Source of the DNA: Aequorivita aurantiaca
Lineage (GTDB): Bacteria > Bacteroidota > Bacteroidia > Flavobacteriales > Flavobacteriaceae
Assembly: GCF_030410135.1 (NCBI RefSeq)
Contig: NZ_JAUGQQ010000003.1
Coordinates: 1 to 64,000 of the forward strand
Length of the DNA stretch: 64,000 nt
Direction: 5' to 3'
The notes under the pieces were generated by a model. It did no database searches. It was not told the DNA's origin and worked only from the letters and a program-made list of their open reading frames with translations. Every line of letters begins with the position of its first letter. The stretch's first letter is position 1. Below, piece by piece: positions 46,614 to 54,898 of the stretch. Both the position numbers and the translations under genes were made by a program.

Positions 46614-46823
46614 ATGGAAGCTATATTAAAATCAGAAATTACCTGTCCAAACTGCGGACACAAAAAAGTAGAAGATATGCCAACAAATTCCTGTCAATTC
46701 TTTTATGAATGTGAGAAGTGTAAAACTGTTCTAAAACCAAAAGAAGGTGATTGTTGTGTGTATTGTTCTTATGGTTCTTTGCCCTGTCCTCCTATCCAGT
46801 TAACAAGAAAAGATGAATGCTGA
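46614..46823 (+). CDS. GDCCVxC domain small metal-binding protein
   Basis: A 69-residue protein with the naming motif GDCCVYC at residues 45-51, a zinc-ribbon-like start CPNCG (11-15) and further Cys (27, 33, 36, 58). The protein is nearly all metal ligand and loop. Such proteins accompany heavy-metal and mercury resistance genes; a chaperone or sensor role is plausible but not shown. It precedes the P-type ATPase by 59 bases. Confidence 0.85.
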   Translation: MEAILKSEITCPNCGHKKVEDMPTNSCQFFYECEKCKTVLKPKEGDCCVYCSYGSLPCPPIQLTRKDEC

Positions 46824-46834
46824 TGCAAATGCAA
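46824..46834 (-). promoter_or_regulatory. Candidate metal operator before the P1B-2 ATPase
   Basis: TGCAAATGCAA is the exact reverse complement of TTGCATTTGCA at 34043-34053. A -7-like TATCTTTA lies about 25 bases further on, before the ATG at 46883. Confidence 0.45.
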
Positions 46835-46882
46835 TTCCTGTGCATAACCTTTTAAAGTATCTTTAAAGAAAATTTTAATAAA

Positions 46883-48787
46883 ATGAAAGCAGCTACATCC
46901 CGGCCCTTAAGCCCAAAAGTTAATAAAGAAAAAACAGGCTGGAAAACCCACTGGGACCTTCTGCTTGCCTTGCTGATTTTGGTTATACTGTTAACATTGG
47001 AATATGGGTTTAACCTCGCCATACCCACTATACCTTTATTGGCAATTAACCTCATTGCTTATCTTCTCGCCGGAAGAAAAGTTTTAGATCTCGCTTGGCG
47101 AAAGTCAAAAAGAGGCGATTTCTTCAATGAATTTGTATTGATGAGTGTGGCAACAATCGGCGCATTCATCATTGGAGAATATGAAGAAGGTGTTGCCGTA
47201 ATGGTATTTTACCAAATAGGCGAATGGTTTCAGGACTCGGCAGTTAAGCGCGCCAAAAGAAGCATTAAAGCCTTGCTTGATATAAGGCCTGATGAAGTTA
47301 TCGTTCTAAGAAACGGAAAATCACAGGTTATACATCCTTCAGAAGTAGAAATAGGAGAAAAGATACAAGTGAAACCTGGTGAAAAGGTTGCCTTGGATGG
47401 TGATCTCATTTCTGAAAAAGCCTCTTTCAACACTGCGGCATTAACAGGGGAGAGCAAACCAGATACCAAATATAAAGGTGAACAGGTACTGGCCGGGATG
47501 ATCAATCAAAACACACTTGCAGAAGTAAAGGTAACCGCCCTGTTTAGGGATAGTAAACTCAGCAAGATCTTGGAAATGGTACAGGATGCCACCGCACGTA
47601 AATCACAGACCCAACTCTTCATATCCCGTTTTGCCAAAGTATATACCCCAATCGTATTTTTCCTTGCACTGGCACTTTGTGTAACCCCAATATTTTTTGT
47701 GGATGATTATGTGTTTCGGGAATGGTTTTATCGTGCATTGGTATTCTTGGTGATCAGTTGTCCCTGTGCATTGGTTGTTTCCATACCTCTGGGCTACTTT
47801 GGAGGTATCGGCCTTGCTTCCCGAAATGGAATCCTGTTCAAAGGCGGAAACTATTTGGATGTTATGACCCAAGTAAAAACAGTGGTGATGGACAAAACAG
47901 GCACCTTGACCAAAGGGGTCTTTAAAGTTCAGCAAGTAGTATCCGAAGGAATTGAAAAAGAAGAACTGATCAAAGTAGCAGCAGCTTTGGAAAAGAACTC
48001 GACCCATCCCATAGCCATAGCTGTAACGGATTATGCCGATAATAAACACCAAGGCCTACAAACTTCAAACATTGAAGAAATAGCAGGACACGGCTTGAAA
48101 GGCATCGTTGGTAATAAGGAAGTATTGGCTGGAAACCTTAAACTTTTAAAGAAATATGACATAGCTTATCCTGCCGAAGTCGAACAGATTGTAGATACCA
48201 TAGTGGTATTGTCCATTGATAATAAGTACGCCGGTTATATCACTATTGCCGATGAAATAAAGGAAGATGCATATCAGGCCATCAAGGAAATGCACCGTCT
48301 AAACATAAAAACCGTAATGTTATCTGGTGATAAACAAACAGTGGTAGATCAGGTGGCAAAAGTTTTGGGAATTGATGAAGCTTATGGTGGACTGCTTCCG
48401 GATGAAAAAGTGGAGAAAGTGGAGGCTCTTAAAAAAGAAGGAGTAAAATTGGCCTTTGTAGGCGATGGTGTTAACGATGCTCCGGTTATTGCCCTCGCCG
48501 ATGTTGGTATTGCAATGGGCGGTCTCGGTAGTGATGCCACCATCGAAACAGCAGATGTAGTTATTCAAAACGACCAGCCGTCAAAGATCGTTGCAGCAAT
48601 AAAGGCGGGTAAAATCACCAAAAACATTGTCTGGCAAAATATCATTCTCGCTATGACAGTCAAAATTATAGTACTTGCATTAGGTGCAGGCGGTGTTGCT
48701 ACTTTATGGGAAGCCGTTATCGCAGATGTGGGTGTAGCTCTTTTGGCTATATTGAATGCTGTGAGAATACAACGGAAGGATTTATAA
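46883..48787 (+). CDS. Heavy-metal P1B-type ATPase (Zn/Cd/Pb group)
   Basis: A 634-residue ATPase. The transmembrane metal site CPC is at residues 293-295 in SCPCALVVSIPLG (the ALVVS form is typical of Zn/Cd P1B-2 pumps), and the phosphorylation site DKTGTLT begins at D337. The actuator loop has AALTGESKP near residue 190, and GDGVNDAPV near 530 is the hinge. No N-terminal HMA domain is present, as in many Bacteroidota versions. It exports Zn, Cd or Pb and completes the metal cluster. The stop is followed by decayed sequence. Confidence 0.9.
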   Translation: MKAATSRPLSPKVNKEKTGWKTHWDLLLALLILVILLTLEYGFNLAIPTIPLLAINLIAYLLAGRKVLDLAWRKSKRGDFFNEFVLMSVATIGAFIIGEYEEGVAVMVFYQIGEWFQDSAVKRAKRSIKALLDIRPDEVIVLRNGKSQVIHPSEVEIGEKIQVKPGEKVALDGDLISEKASFNTAALTGESKPDTKYKGEQVLAGMINQNTLAEVKVTALFRDSKLSKILEMVQDATARKSQTQLFISRFAKVYTPIVFFLALALCVTPIFFVDDYVFREWFYRALVFLVISCPCALVVSIPLGYFGGIGLASRNGILFKGGNYLDVMTQVKTVVMDKTGTLTKGVFKVQQVVSEGIEKEELIKVAAALEKNSTHPIAIAVTDYADNKHQGLQTSNIEEIAGHGLKGIVGNKEVLAGNLKLLKKYDIAYPAEVEQIVDTIVVLSIDNKYAGYITIADEIKEDAYQAIKEMHRLNIKTVMLSGDKQTVVDQVAKVLGIDEAYGGLLPDEKVEKVEALKKEGVKLAFVGDGVNDAPVIALADVGIAMGGLGSDATIETADVVIQNDQPSKIVAAIKAGKITKNIVWQNIILAMTVKIIVLALGAGGVATLWEAVIADVGVALLAILNAVRIQRKDL

Positions 48788-48799
48788 CATCCGCATACT

Positions 48800-49143
48800 T
48801 ATCTTGGCTTCAAAAAGATTGTTTTTCTCGAACGAAAAAAATGTTCCTTGCTCTAGCGGTTGTTGCTATGTTCGCTTCAAAAACTTAATAGACAACCCAG
48901 ATGTCATTTATAAATTGCTCATTCCTCTACTGATATTTTTCATTGTGATATTTATTATTGGTCAAATCCTCAGGCAAATCCTTAACGTTTAGCTATTCAG
49001 ACAGGGTAAGCCTGACATTAACTACTACGGCAAGAAATTCACCTATTTCATTAGCCATTGCCGTTTCTGCTTTTTCTTATGAACCATTAATTGCATTATC
49101 ATTAATTATTGAACCATTGGTTGAACTTCCAGTTTGGTTTTGA
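48800..49143 (+). pseudogene. Remnant of an ACR3/bile-acid-symporter-type permease
   Basis: Three short open pieces in different frames join into one permease C-terminus: MFLALAVVAMFASK (from 48841), then NPDVIYKLLIPLLIFFIVIF (ends in a stop at 48992), then SYSDRVSLTLTTTARNSPIS onward to a stop at 49143. The TTTARNSPISLAIAV and PLVELPV words match the end of BASS/ACR3 arsenite permeases. At least two frameshifts (near 48884 and 48985) and loss of the 5' part make it non-functional. A related arsenic or organic-anion role is therefore only historical. Confidence 0.55.
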
Positions 49144-49185
49144 CATCACAAATCATATTGTATTATTGTGCTTAATATACTGACC

Positions 49186-49412
49186 CTAATTTCCTCACCA
49201 CTAAAGCTAACCTTATTCCTTCTATAGCGGAATTAGATGATTCCAATTTAAGGAAAAAAACCCACCGCACAGCCATTTGCTTCCAGTCGGTTCTTTTCGT
49301 TCGTTCGTGCCTCACTCTCTACAATCACCCACTTCCAGCAACGCGCAGCAAGAGTACTCCTTCAATCGGTTCCGTTGCTCTCCACCTCAATCAGTCGCAC
49401 CCTTGCTTTTTC
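49186..49412 (+). repeat. Intergenic repeat, copy 2
   Basis: Resembles 37768-38002; the core 49262-49356 differs at about two of 95 bases. It directly follows the permease remnant. Confidence 0.75.
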
Positions 49413-49505
49413 CCACGCGCATCCAAACGCAGGTAAAGCGGTGTTCGTCAGTCGTTCCGCTTTGTTCCGCAAAAACATATCTGCAAGCCCATTTGGTCGC
49501 GCCAC

Positions 49506-49533
49506 GTCATTGCGAACGCAGTGAAGCAATCTC
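49506..49533 (+). repeat. Dispersed GCGAACGCAGTGAAGCAATC-type element
   Basis: The words GTCATTGCGAACGCAGTGAA and GAAGCAATCTC form a well-known class of dispersed bacterial intergenic sequence, recognisable by its spurious translation HCERSEAIS. It is one copy here. Confidence 0.5.
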
Positions 49534-49619
49534 TCGGTCATTAAACCCCAGGTATCTCAAAGGCTTGCATATACCATAAATAGCACCGCTGCGGCGACAC
49601 GTCCTCGCCGGCGCTATTT

Positions 49620-49811
49620 ATTTGTTTTGCTTCACACGCTGCTCTCCTTCCTCACCCGTGGCTACTCCATACCCCCAAACCCCAATAAGGTGTTCGCTAT
49701 CGCTCACCACTTTTTTTTTGGGGGTCTGCCGCCACTTGTTAATTGTGCGAGCCTGCGGGTCGCTGCGGGCTGATCGGGCTGTCACGATTTTTGCAATCCC
49801 CAATTTGCCTA
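49620..49811. other. GC-richer intergenic stretch without a gene
   Basis: A base composition shift relative to flanking genes, with words such as GAGCCTGCGGGTCGCTGCGG (49750) that I associate with Bacteroidota mobile-element intergenic DNA. Open frames here lack any protein-like pattern. I see no function. Confidence 0.4.
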
Positions 49812-49885
49812 CAGTCGCTTCATTTCGCTCACTCGTGCCTCCTTCACTCAACTCAGCCACTTTCGGCAACCCGCGCAAGAGTAGC
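49812..49885 (+). repeat. Intergenic repeat, diverged copy 3
   Basis: Shares with copies 1 and 2 the pattern CAGTCGCTTC, TTTCGCTCACTCGTGCCTC, then CAACCCGCGCAAGAGTAG, with many substitutions. Confidence 0.5.
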
Positions 49886-49999
49886 TCATTCTCTTCACTA
49901 CACGAGCCTACGTACCTCCATTACGCAATACAATTTTGATTCCTAAGATTCATCTTGGATAATATAAACTAAATGGAAATCCAATAATATTTATAGCGT

Positions 50000-50260
50000 T
50001 CAGGTATTGCTCCATTACGGCTCCGGCATCGTTTCGTTACGTTCAATCGCTACCCTTGCCTTTCCCAACGCTGAAGCAAAAAATCGCGCCAGCCCTGCCG
50101 TAAACGGTAGGCGTCTGCCGCCCTCATTCCTCGGGCTTATGCATCCACCACCCTTGCTCCGCTCGCAGGCGGCTCGCATTATAGTTCCAGCAATCCATTT
50201 CGTTGCCCTCCATTCCTTGCTTCCACTATAGCTCCGCTTTGGTTTACCTGCCTTATAAAC
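50000..50260. repeat. Intergenic repeat-like GC-rich region, possible copy 4 of the repeat tail
   Basis: CGCTACCCTTGCCTTTCCCA (50047) resembles the GTCGCACCCTTGCTTTTTCC tail of copy 2. The rest (about 50090-50230) has alternating C-rich words and no protein-like frame on either strand. Confidence 0.35.
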
Positions 50261-50505
50261 TTCAATCGAATAAGAATAAACATCCACTTGATCATTTAAG
50301 AATGGTCATCTCATAATCATTCTTGACTCCAAATAATTTCAATCTCAAATGAACTTTCGATTTGAAAATAAAACTTTTCATTATTCCACTTGCTATGAAA
50401 TTCCGTGTTCCGATTCATCCGATTAACAGAAATACAATAACCCCACTTTTAATTCCGAATCAAATCATCCTTACGTTAGAGAGAAGTAAAAACTCCAACA
50501 TAAAG

Positions 50506-50556
50506 CAAAGGTACAGGCGTGCGGATGCGAGAGCTGCAAGGGTTCGCTTCGCCTGT
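50506..50556 (-). other. GC-rich hairpin adjoining a minus-strand -7 box
   Basis: ACAGGCG (50513-50519) pairs with CGCCTGT (50550-50556); TACCTTTG on the minus strand (50513-50506) directly follows. The apposition of a stem and a promoter box is reminiscent of a regulated start site. No gene follows on that strand. Confidence 0.3.
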
Positions 50557-50739
50557 TTTAAAAAAAAATCTCCACCCTCGCTTCTTGCTTGCATTCAAAT
50601 TTTCACTGTTAATGATACTATGGTTTCCACCTGATTGTTACGCTCTTAACACACGGGTAGTATTTTTTTTAACAGCCCTTGCATCAGTCGCACCGATCCT
50701 GTGGCATAAGGCATTATGTTCAAGTTTTTATTTAGAGTC

Positions 50740-50896
50740 CGTTTAGGCAGCCGGTGGTTGTTGGCGGGCATACGCACCTCGGGCAGTCCGTTCTTCATTG
50801 GTGTGCATTACGTAGGCTTCAAGGAGTATACGTTGCGCATCCTTTGGCTAGAGTGCTGCCTCACAGAGCTCCCTTTTTAGGGGGCTCTTTTTTTTA
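50740..50896 (+). ncRNA. Candidate structured non-coding RNA with own terminator
   Basis: AGGCAGC (50745-50751) pairs with GCTGCCT (50855-50861) to close a multi-branch structure. Inside, CCGGTG (50751-50756) pairs with CAC-CGG (50775-50782, two-base bulge), and TGTGCA-TT-ACGTA (50802-50814) pairs with TACGT-TGCGCA (50829-50839). A terminator follows: GAGCTCCC/GGGGGCTC with eight T. I know no named RNA family that fits; a peptide reading exists but has no start codon of its own. Confidence 0.5.
50866..50895 (+). terminator. Rho-independent terminator of the candidate ncRNA
   Basis: Stem GAGCTCCC (50866-50873) and GGGGGCTC (50880-50887), one G-T pair, 6-base loop, then eight T (50888-50895). 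Confidence 0.8.
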
Positions 50897-51170
50897 GTCG
50901 TTCCCCTAAAAATTAATAAAAGAGGTCAGCAAAGATAGGCGGGTTGCCCCATTCTTCAGCCACCACGGGTTTTCAAGGTCAAGCCCTCCGGGTTTTGATG
51001 AAAATCTCCATCCGCCTCTGGCTGGATAGTATTTTCATTCAAAAACCTTGACAACCCCAGCAAACCCGCCTAAACGAAAGCTTTCTCTTTTCTTTTTTTT
51101 CGCTTCTGATTTTCTCTTCTGAAAAAAATTAATGCGAAGCAAAAAGAAGCCAATTCTAAAAAGCTTTTAT
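50897..51170. other. Intergenic region before the DUF6943 gene
   Basis: Contains an imperfect palindromic stretch of GGTTTTCAAGGTCAAGCCCT (50969) against AAAAACCTTGACAACCCCAG (51041) and of GGCGGGTTG (50939) against AACCCGCC (51063). That would form a long stem. A pyrimidine-rich run follows at 51080-51110. No gene. Confidence 0.35.
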
Positions 51171-51605
51171 ATGAAAACGTTCCGAATCAAAACTCACAGA
51201 CTACCCCTCACCTATTCCAAACCACATTTCTTTATACTCAATAAAGGATTAAACAGTGGAAAACCATTAAAGGAATCTTGTCCGAATTGCTTTGTCTGCA
51301 CTACAACCGGCGAAATCCACAGAGATTTTATGTACTGGTTATGTTCCGGATTATGGAAATCAAAATCATTCCATTACTTTTTGAAAGGATCCGTGATTCC
51401 GTCTATAACCATTGGAGATGTGAAAACCCATCTTGAGAAAAGTGAATCTATCGCATCCAGAAATTTTGAAAGATTCAACCAATCCATCCAAGCCCTAAAA
51501 TCTTTAGAACTCAATGAACAAAAACTAAAGCTGACTCTAAAACTGATTGATACCGCGAAAAAGGCCATCCTTCGACAACTGATGTATAAATCAGATGCAT
51601 TTTAA
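51171..51605 (+). CDS. DUF6943 family protein
   Basis: A 144-residue protein with FVCTTTGEIHRDFMYWLCSG near residue 42, a recognisable block of the Bacteroidota DUF6943 family. It also has a helical C-terminus (ARAA-free, many Leu/Lys, residues 95-144). I choose ATG 51171 (MKTFRIKTHR) over the upstream in-frame ATG 51132, since the family usually starts at this point. The function is unknown. It is followed by DUF6266, a common companion. Confidence 0.6.
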   Translation: MKTFRIKTHRLPLTYSKPHFFILNKGLNSGKPLKESCPNCFVCTTTGEIHRDFMYWLCSGLWKSKSFHYFLKGSVIPSITIGDVKTHLEKSESIASRNFERFNQSIQALKSLELNEQKLKLTLKLIDTAKKAILRQLMYKSDAF

Positions 51606-51782
51606 ACTCTTCATTTATAAGAAAATCCATTTCTGAAAGGCAAAACAAAGCAAGTAAAAGCAACACCCCCCGCTACCAGAGCTCCGCACATTAATTGAAG
51701 TAATTTAGTTGTATAAGGACAACGCCGTATGAAGTCCGTGCCAAGTCCGAACATTTGTTTAACCCATAAATACATATAAATT

Positions 51783-52424
51783 ATGGCAATCATCAATCAA
51801 GGTATTCTCGGCGGTGTATCCGGAAAAATCGGGAATGTAATCGGTGGGACCTGGAAGGGCATCGATTACCTACGAATCAAACCTTCCAGCGTAGCGAACC
51901 CCAAAACTGAAGGGCAATTAGACCAACGGTCTAAGTTTGCTAAAGTGTTGTTTTTCCTCCAACCGATGGCAGATTTTCTGCGTGTTGGATTTAAGCAATA
52001 CGCAATTAAGATGACGGAATTCAACGCCGCAATGTCTTACAATCTGTATAATGGAGTGGTTGGTGCTTATCCCAACTATAACATTGACTATCCAAACGCA
52101 TTGGTAAGTCGCGGTAATTTGAAAGGTGTGGCCAATGGAACCGCTACATCTTCTGCTCCAGAAGAAATTGAAATATCTTGGGATGACAACTCCAGCAGTG
52201 GAAATGCTCTTGCCACCGATAAATCTTTAATTCTGGTCCTGAACCCGGACAAGAAAGAAAGTATTTACACCACAAGTGGTCCAGTAAGATCCTTAAGAAC
52301 TGAAACATTGGTATTGCCGGCTGAATATTCCGGTGACGTTGTTGAGGTGTATTTAGGATTTGTTTCTGCAGATGGCACAAAAGTCTCCAATAGCACTCAT
52401 TTAGGTTCTGTAACAGTTGCTTAA
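51783..52424 (+). CDS. DUF6266 family protein
   Basis: A 213-residue protein whose start MAIINQGILGGVSGKIGNVI is characteristic for DUF6266, followed by a WKGIDYLRIKPSSVANPKT block. The glycine-rich start and beta-rich body hint at a structural or extracellular protein, but no signal peptide is present. Function unknown. A good terminator follows. It lies at the boundary with the copper cluster on the other strand. Confidence 0.7.
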   Translation: MAIINQGILGGVSGKIGNVIGGTWKGIDYLRIKPSSVANPKTEGQLDQRSKFAKVLFFLQPMADFLRVGFKQYAIKMTEFNAAMSYNLYNGVVGAYPNYNIDYPNALVSRGNLKGVANGTATSSAPEEIEISWDDNSSSGNALATDKSLILVLNPDKKESIYTTSGPVRSLRTETLVLPAEYSGDVVEVYLGFVSADGTKVSNSTHLGSVTVA

Positions 52425-52447
52425 ATGCGATTGGGGTTTTCTCCCCG

Positions 52448-52477
52448 AAACCGTCCTGAATAAGGGCGGTTTTTTTA
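52448..52477 (+). terminator. Terminator of the DUF6266 gene
   Basis: ACCGTCCT (52450-52457) and AGGGCGGT (52463-52470) form an 8-bp stem with one G-T pair, extended by A-T pairs, followed by seven T. Confidence 0.75.
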
Positions 52478-52562
52478 TCCTTTTGTGAAAAAGCTTGATT
52501 CCCTTTCCACCTATTTTTGTGCAACTTCCTATTTTGAATAATTGATGGGAGTTCAAAATTGA

Positions 52563-54284
52563 TTATTGAATAGACTCAATCACACTACCACAAGTCAACA
52601 TAGCATCTCCATAATAAGGATTTTTGATTTCTTTATCTGTGCTTATCCAGAAAGCCCCGTTGTTGTTATTGGCCATCGGACAATTTTGAATATAAAGTTG
52701 TTGGCCTGGCTCATCAATGTTCATAACCAAAGGCACCATATTTTGGTTTAAGATTACAAAATGACTGCGTTGGTTCTCTATGTCGTCATTCTCGGCAATG
52801 GCAGTCAGCATTTTCTCAATTTGCCCTAAATGCGATTTTTCCATCTTTCCCAATTCTGCTTCAGGAATTGAATTGATTTTTTGCAAAGTGGACTTTGCAA
52901 AAGCTGAAACGTTTTTTGCATCACTCTCCACAAATGCATTTTTCATCTGTAAATAGGGTTTAATACTTTCCATAAGAACATTTTGAACTTTGTTTGACAG
53001 TTCCATTTTCATTTCCTCCATTGAACCTTTATCCGTATTCGATTCACGTTGGTTCATCATCGATTTCTTGCCCTGTAATTGAGCGGCCGCATCTACGGTA
53101 AATGTGCCGTTGGTAACAACTTCATCTCCTTTTTCAAGACCCGAAACTATTGTGAAATTATCGCCGGTATGGCTGCCGAGGGTTACTTCCTGCATTTCAA
53201 AAATAGGTTCATTGGGATTAGTTTTTTTATAGACCAATGAGCGTTCGCCTGTCCACATCACGGCACTTGCAGGAACAGTGAGTGGTGATTCCATACCGTT
53301 GGACTTACCTTCTACCTTTCCTGTTACAAACATTCCGGGTTTAAAAATGCCTTTGTCATTTTGGAGGTTGGCACGAACCGTTACGGTCCTGGTCTGGGTA
53401 TTTAAAACAGGTTGTATGAACGATACCGTTGCATCAAATTCCTTGTTGGGATAGGCATTGGTAGTAACCTTGATTTTTTGACCTTTTTTGAATTGGGAAA
53501 TCTGACTCTCATAAGCATCAAATTCTGCCCATACCGTGTTTAGATTGTTTACTTTAACTATGGGCTGCCCCTGCTTAACGTAGTCGCCTTCGGATGCCAA
53601 TTTTTCACTTACCGTGCCCGATACCGTAGCGTAGATAGGAAAGTTCTCACGTACTTTACCCGATTCCTCGATACTGTTGATTTGTGCTTCCGAGAGTTTC
53701 CACAGTTTCAGTTTGTTCCTTACCGCTTTGTATAGTGAGGGCTGTGATTCTTTGAGCGATGCGGCGGTAATAAGTTCCTGCTGTGCCGCTACAAGGTTGG
53801 GCGCATAAATAGTAGCCAATACTTGACCTTTCCTCACTTCCTGACCTTCATAATTAACGTTGAGCCGTTCAATCCTGCCGTCAAAGTAACTGGCTTGGAC
53901 AGCGCTTTCTTCTTCGCTCGCTTTAATTTTTCCCGAGAGCGAAATCATATTATCCTTTTCAGCCGTTTCGGCTCCCACGATAGTGGTTTGAATATTGGCC
54001 AGTGCGATTGCGTTTTCGGTCATTTTAATTTCGTTCGCCGCCAGTCCGTCTGCGCCTGATTCTGCGGGAATTAAGTCCATTCCGCAAATGGGGCAGTCAC
54101 CCGGTTCGGGCTGCATAATCTGTGGATGCATTGAGCAGGTCCACATTTGGGTTTCTTTTTTGGAGTTTTCTGAAACTCCAGAGGTGTTGGCATTAGAAGT
54201 TCCGTCATTCGAATTTCCAAAGAACACATAACCCAGGACAAGTCCTGCGGCTAAAATTGCGATATAAATAATGTATTTTTTCAT
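52563..54284 (-). CDS. CusB-type RND adaptor with heavy-metal-binding domain and DUF3347
   Basis: A 573-residue periplasmic adaptor. After an N-terminal membrane anchor (residues 2-20) comes a small metal-binding domain WTCSMHPQIM followed by CPICGMDL (near residues 50-70), then the barrel-sandwich/hairpin/beta-barrel of a membrane-fusion protein (about 90-400). The C-terminus (about 440-573) fits DUF3347, with NCPMANNN near residue 545. I use the ATG at 54284 (MKKYIIYIA) and not the upstream one in the leader. Such proteins serve Cu/Ag efflux. The RND pump partner is not in this cluster. Confidence 0.85.
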   Translation of the reverse strand: MKKYIIYIAILAAGLVLGYVFFGNSNDGTSNANTSGVSENSKKETQMWTCSMHPQIMQPEPGDCPICGMDLIPAESGADGLAANEIKMTENAIALANIQTTIVGAETAEKDNMISLSGKIKASEEESAVQASYFDGRIERLNVNYEGQEVRKGQVLATIYAPNLVAAQQELITAASLKESQPSLYKAVRNKLKLWKLSEAQINSIEESGKVRENFPIYATVSGTVSEKLASEGDYVKQGQPIVKVNNLNTVWAEFDAYESQISQFKKGQKIKVTTNAYPNKEFDATVSFIQPVLNTQTRTVTVRANLQNDKGIFKPGMFVTGKVEGKSNGMESPLTVPASAVMWTGERSLVYKKTNPNEPIFEMQEVTLGSHTGDNFTIVSGLEKGDEVVTNGTFTVDAAAQLQGKKSMMNQRESNTDKGSMEEMKMELSNKVQNVLMESIKPYLQMKNAFVESDAKNVSAFAKSTLQKINSIPEAELGKMEKSHLGQIEKMLTAIAENDDIENQRSHFVILNQNMVPLVMNIDEPGQQLYIQNCPMANNNNGAFWISTDKEIKNPYYGDAMLTCGSVIESIQ

Positions 54285-54405
54285 TGTTATAATTTTGATT
54301 TTAAATCTTTTCCCTAACCCCAAAGTTTTTAAAATCTTTGGGGTATTTTACCGAGACCTCGTTGTGCTTGGGATTATTTTGTGTTATTTATTTATACAAA
54401 CTATT

Positions 54406-54894
54406 TTAATCATTATTTTCCAATCGCTTGATATACTTTTTCATTTCAGCGATTTCCCTTTTTTGGGCTTCGATAATGTCATCGGCTAACTTTCTCACTT
54501 CCGGATCCTTGATATCAGCTCTTTTACTGGTTAGAATCGCAATGGAGTGATGCGGTATCATAGCCCTCATATATAAAACATCTCCAATGATGGGTGCCTG
54601 GGCCCTAACCAAGCCAAGCGCGCTTATAAACAATACCACACTGCCCACATAAATAGCAATATTTTTCTTTTTGTTTTTGTACATTTTGAGCATCAGGGAC
54701 AGCATTATAACGGCCATCGCAGCAATGCCCAAACAGGTCATATAAAAGCGCGTAAGGCTGAAATAGACGTGGTCGATTTCATAAGTGTTCAAATACATTG
54801 TAATGTACATTGCGATAAATGACCCTCCCAGCATTAAGAAAAATCGCGTATAATTATCATTGTTTTTTTTGTCGTGGTTTATTTTGTCTTTCAT
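54406..54894 (-). CDS. DUF305 domain membrane protein
   Basis: A 162-residue protein with three to four N-terminal spans (residues 15-100) and a C-terminal DUF305-type domain: MRAMIPHHSIAILTSKRAD near residue 110, whose HH pair binds copper in this family, and EVRKLADDIIEAQKREIAEM. It lies between the CusB-type and CopB-type genes. Role in copper resistance is inferred from family context. Confidence 0.8.
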   Translation of the reverse strand: MKDKINHDKKNNDNYTRFFLMLGGSFIAMYITMYLNTYEIDHVYFSLTRFYMTCLGIAAMAVIMLSLMLKMYKNKKKNIAIYVGSVVLFISALGLVRAQAPIIGDVLYMRAMIPHHSIAILTSKRADIKDPEVRKLADDIIEAQKREIAEMKKYIKRLENND

Positions 54895-54898
54895 AATA

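Noticed and set aside
49277-50746. Several open frames of 60-105 codons in the GC-richer gap.
   Set aside because: They overlap on both strands, coincide with repeat DNA and show no domain or signal pattern, so they are explained by base composition.
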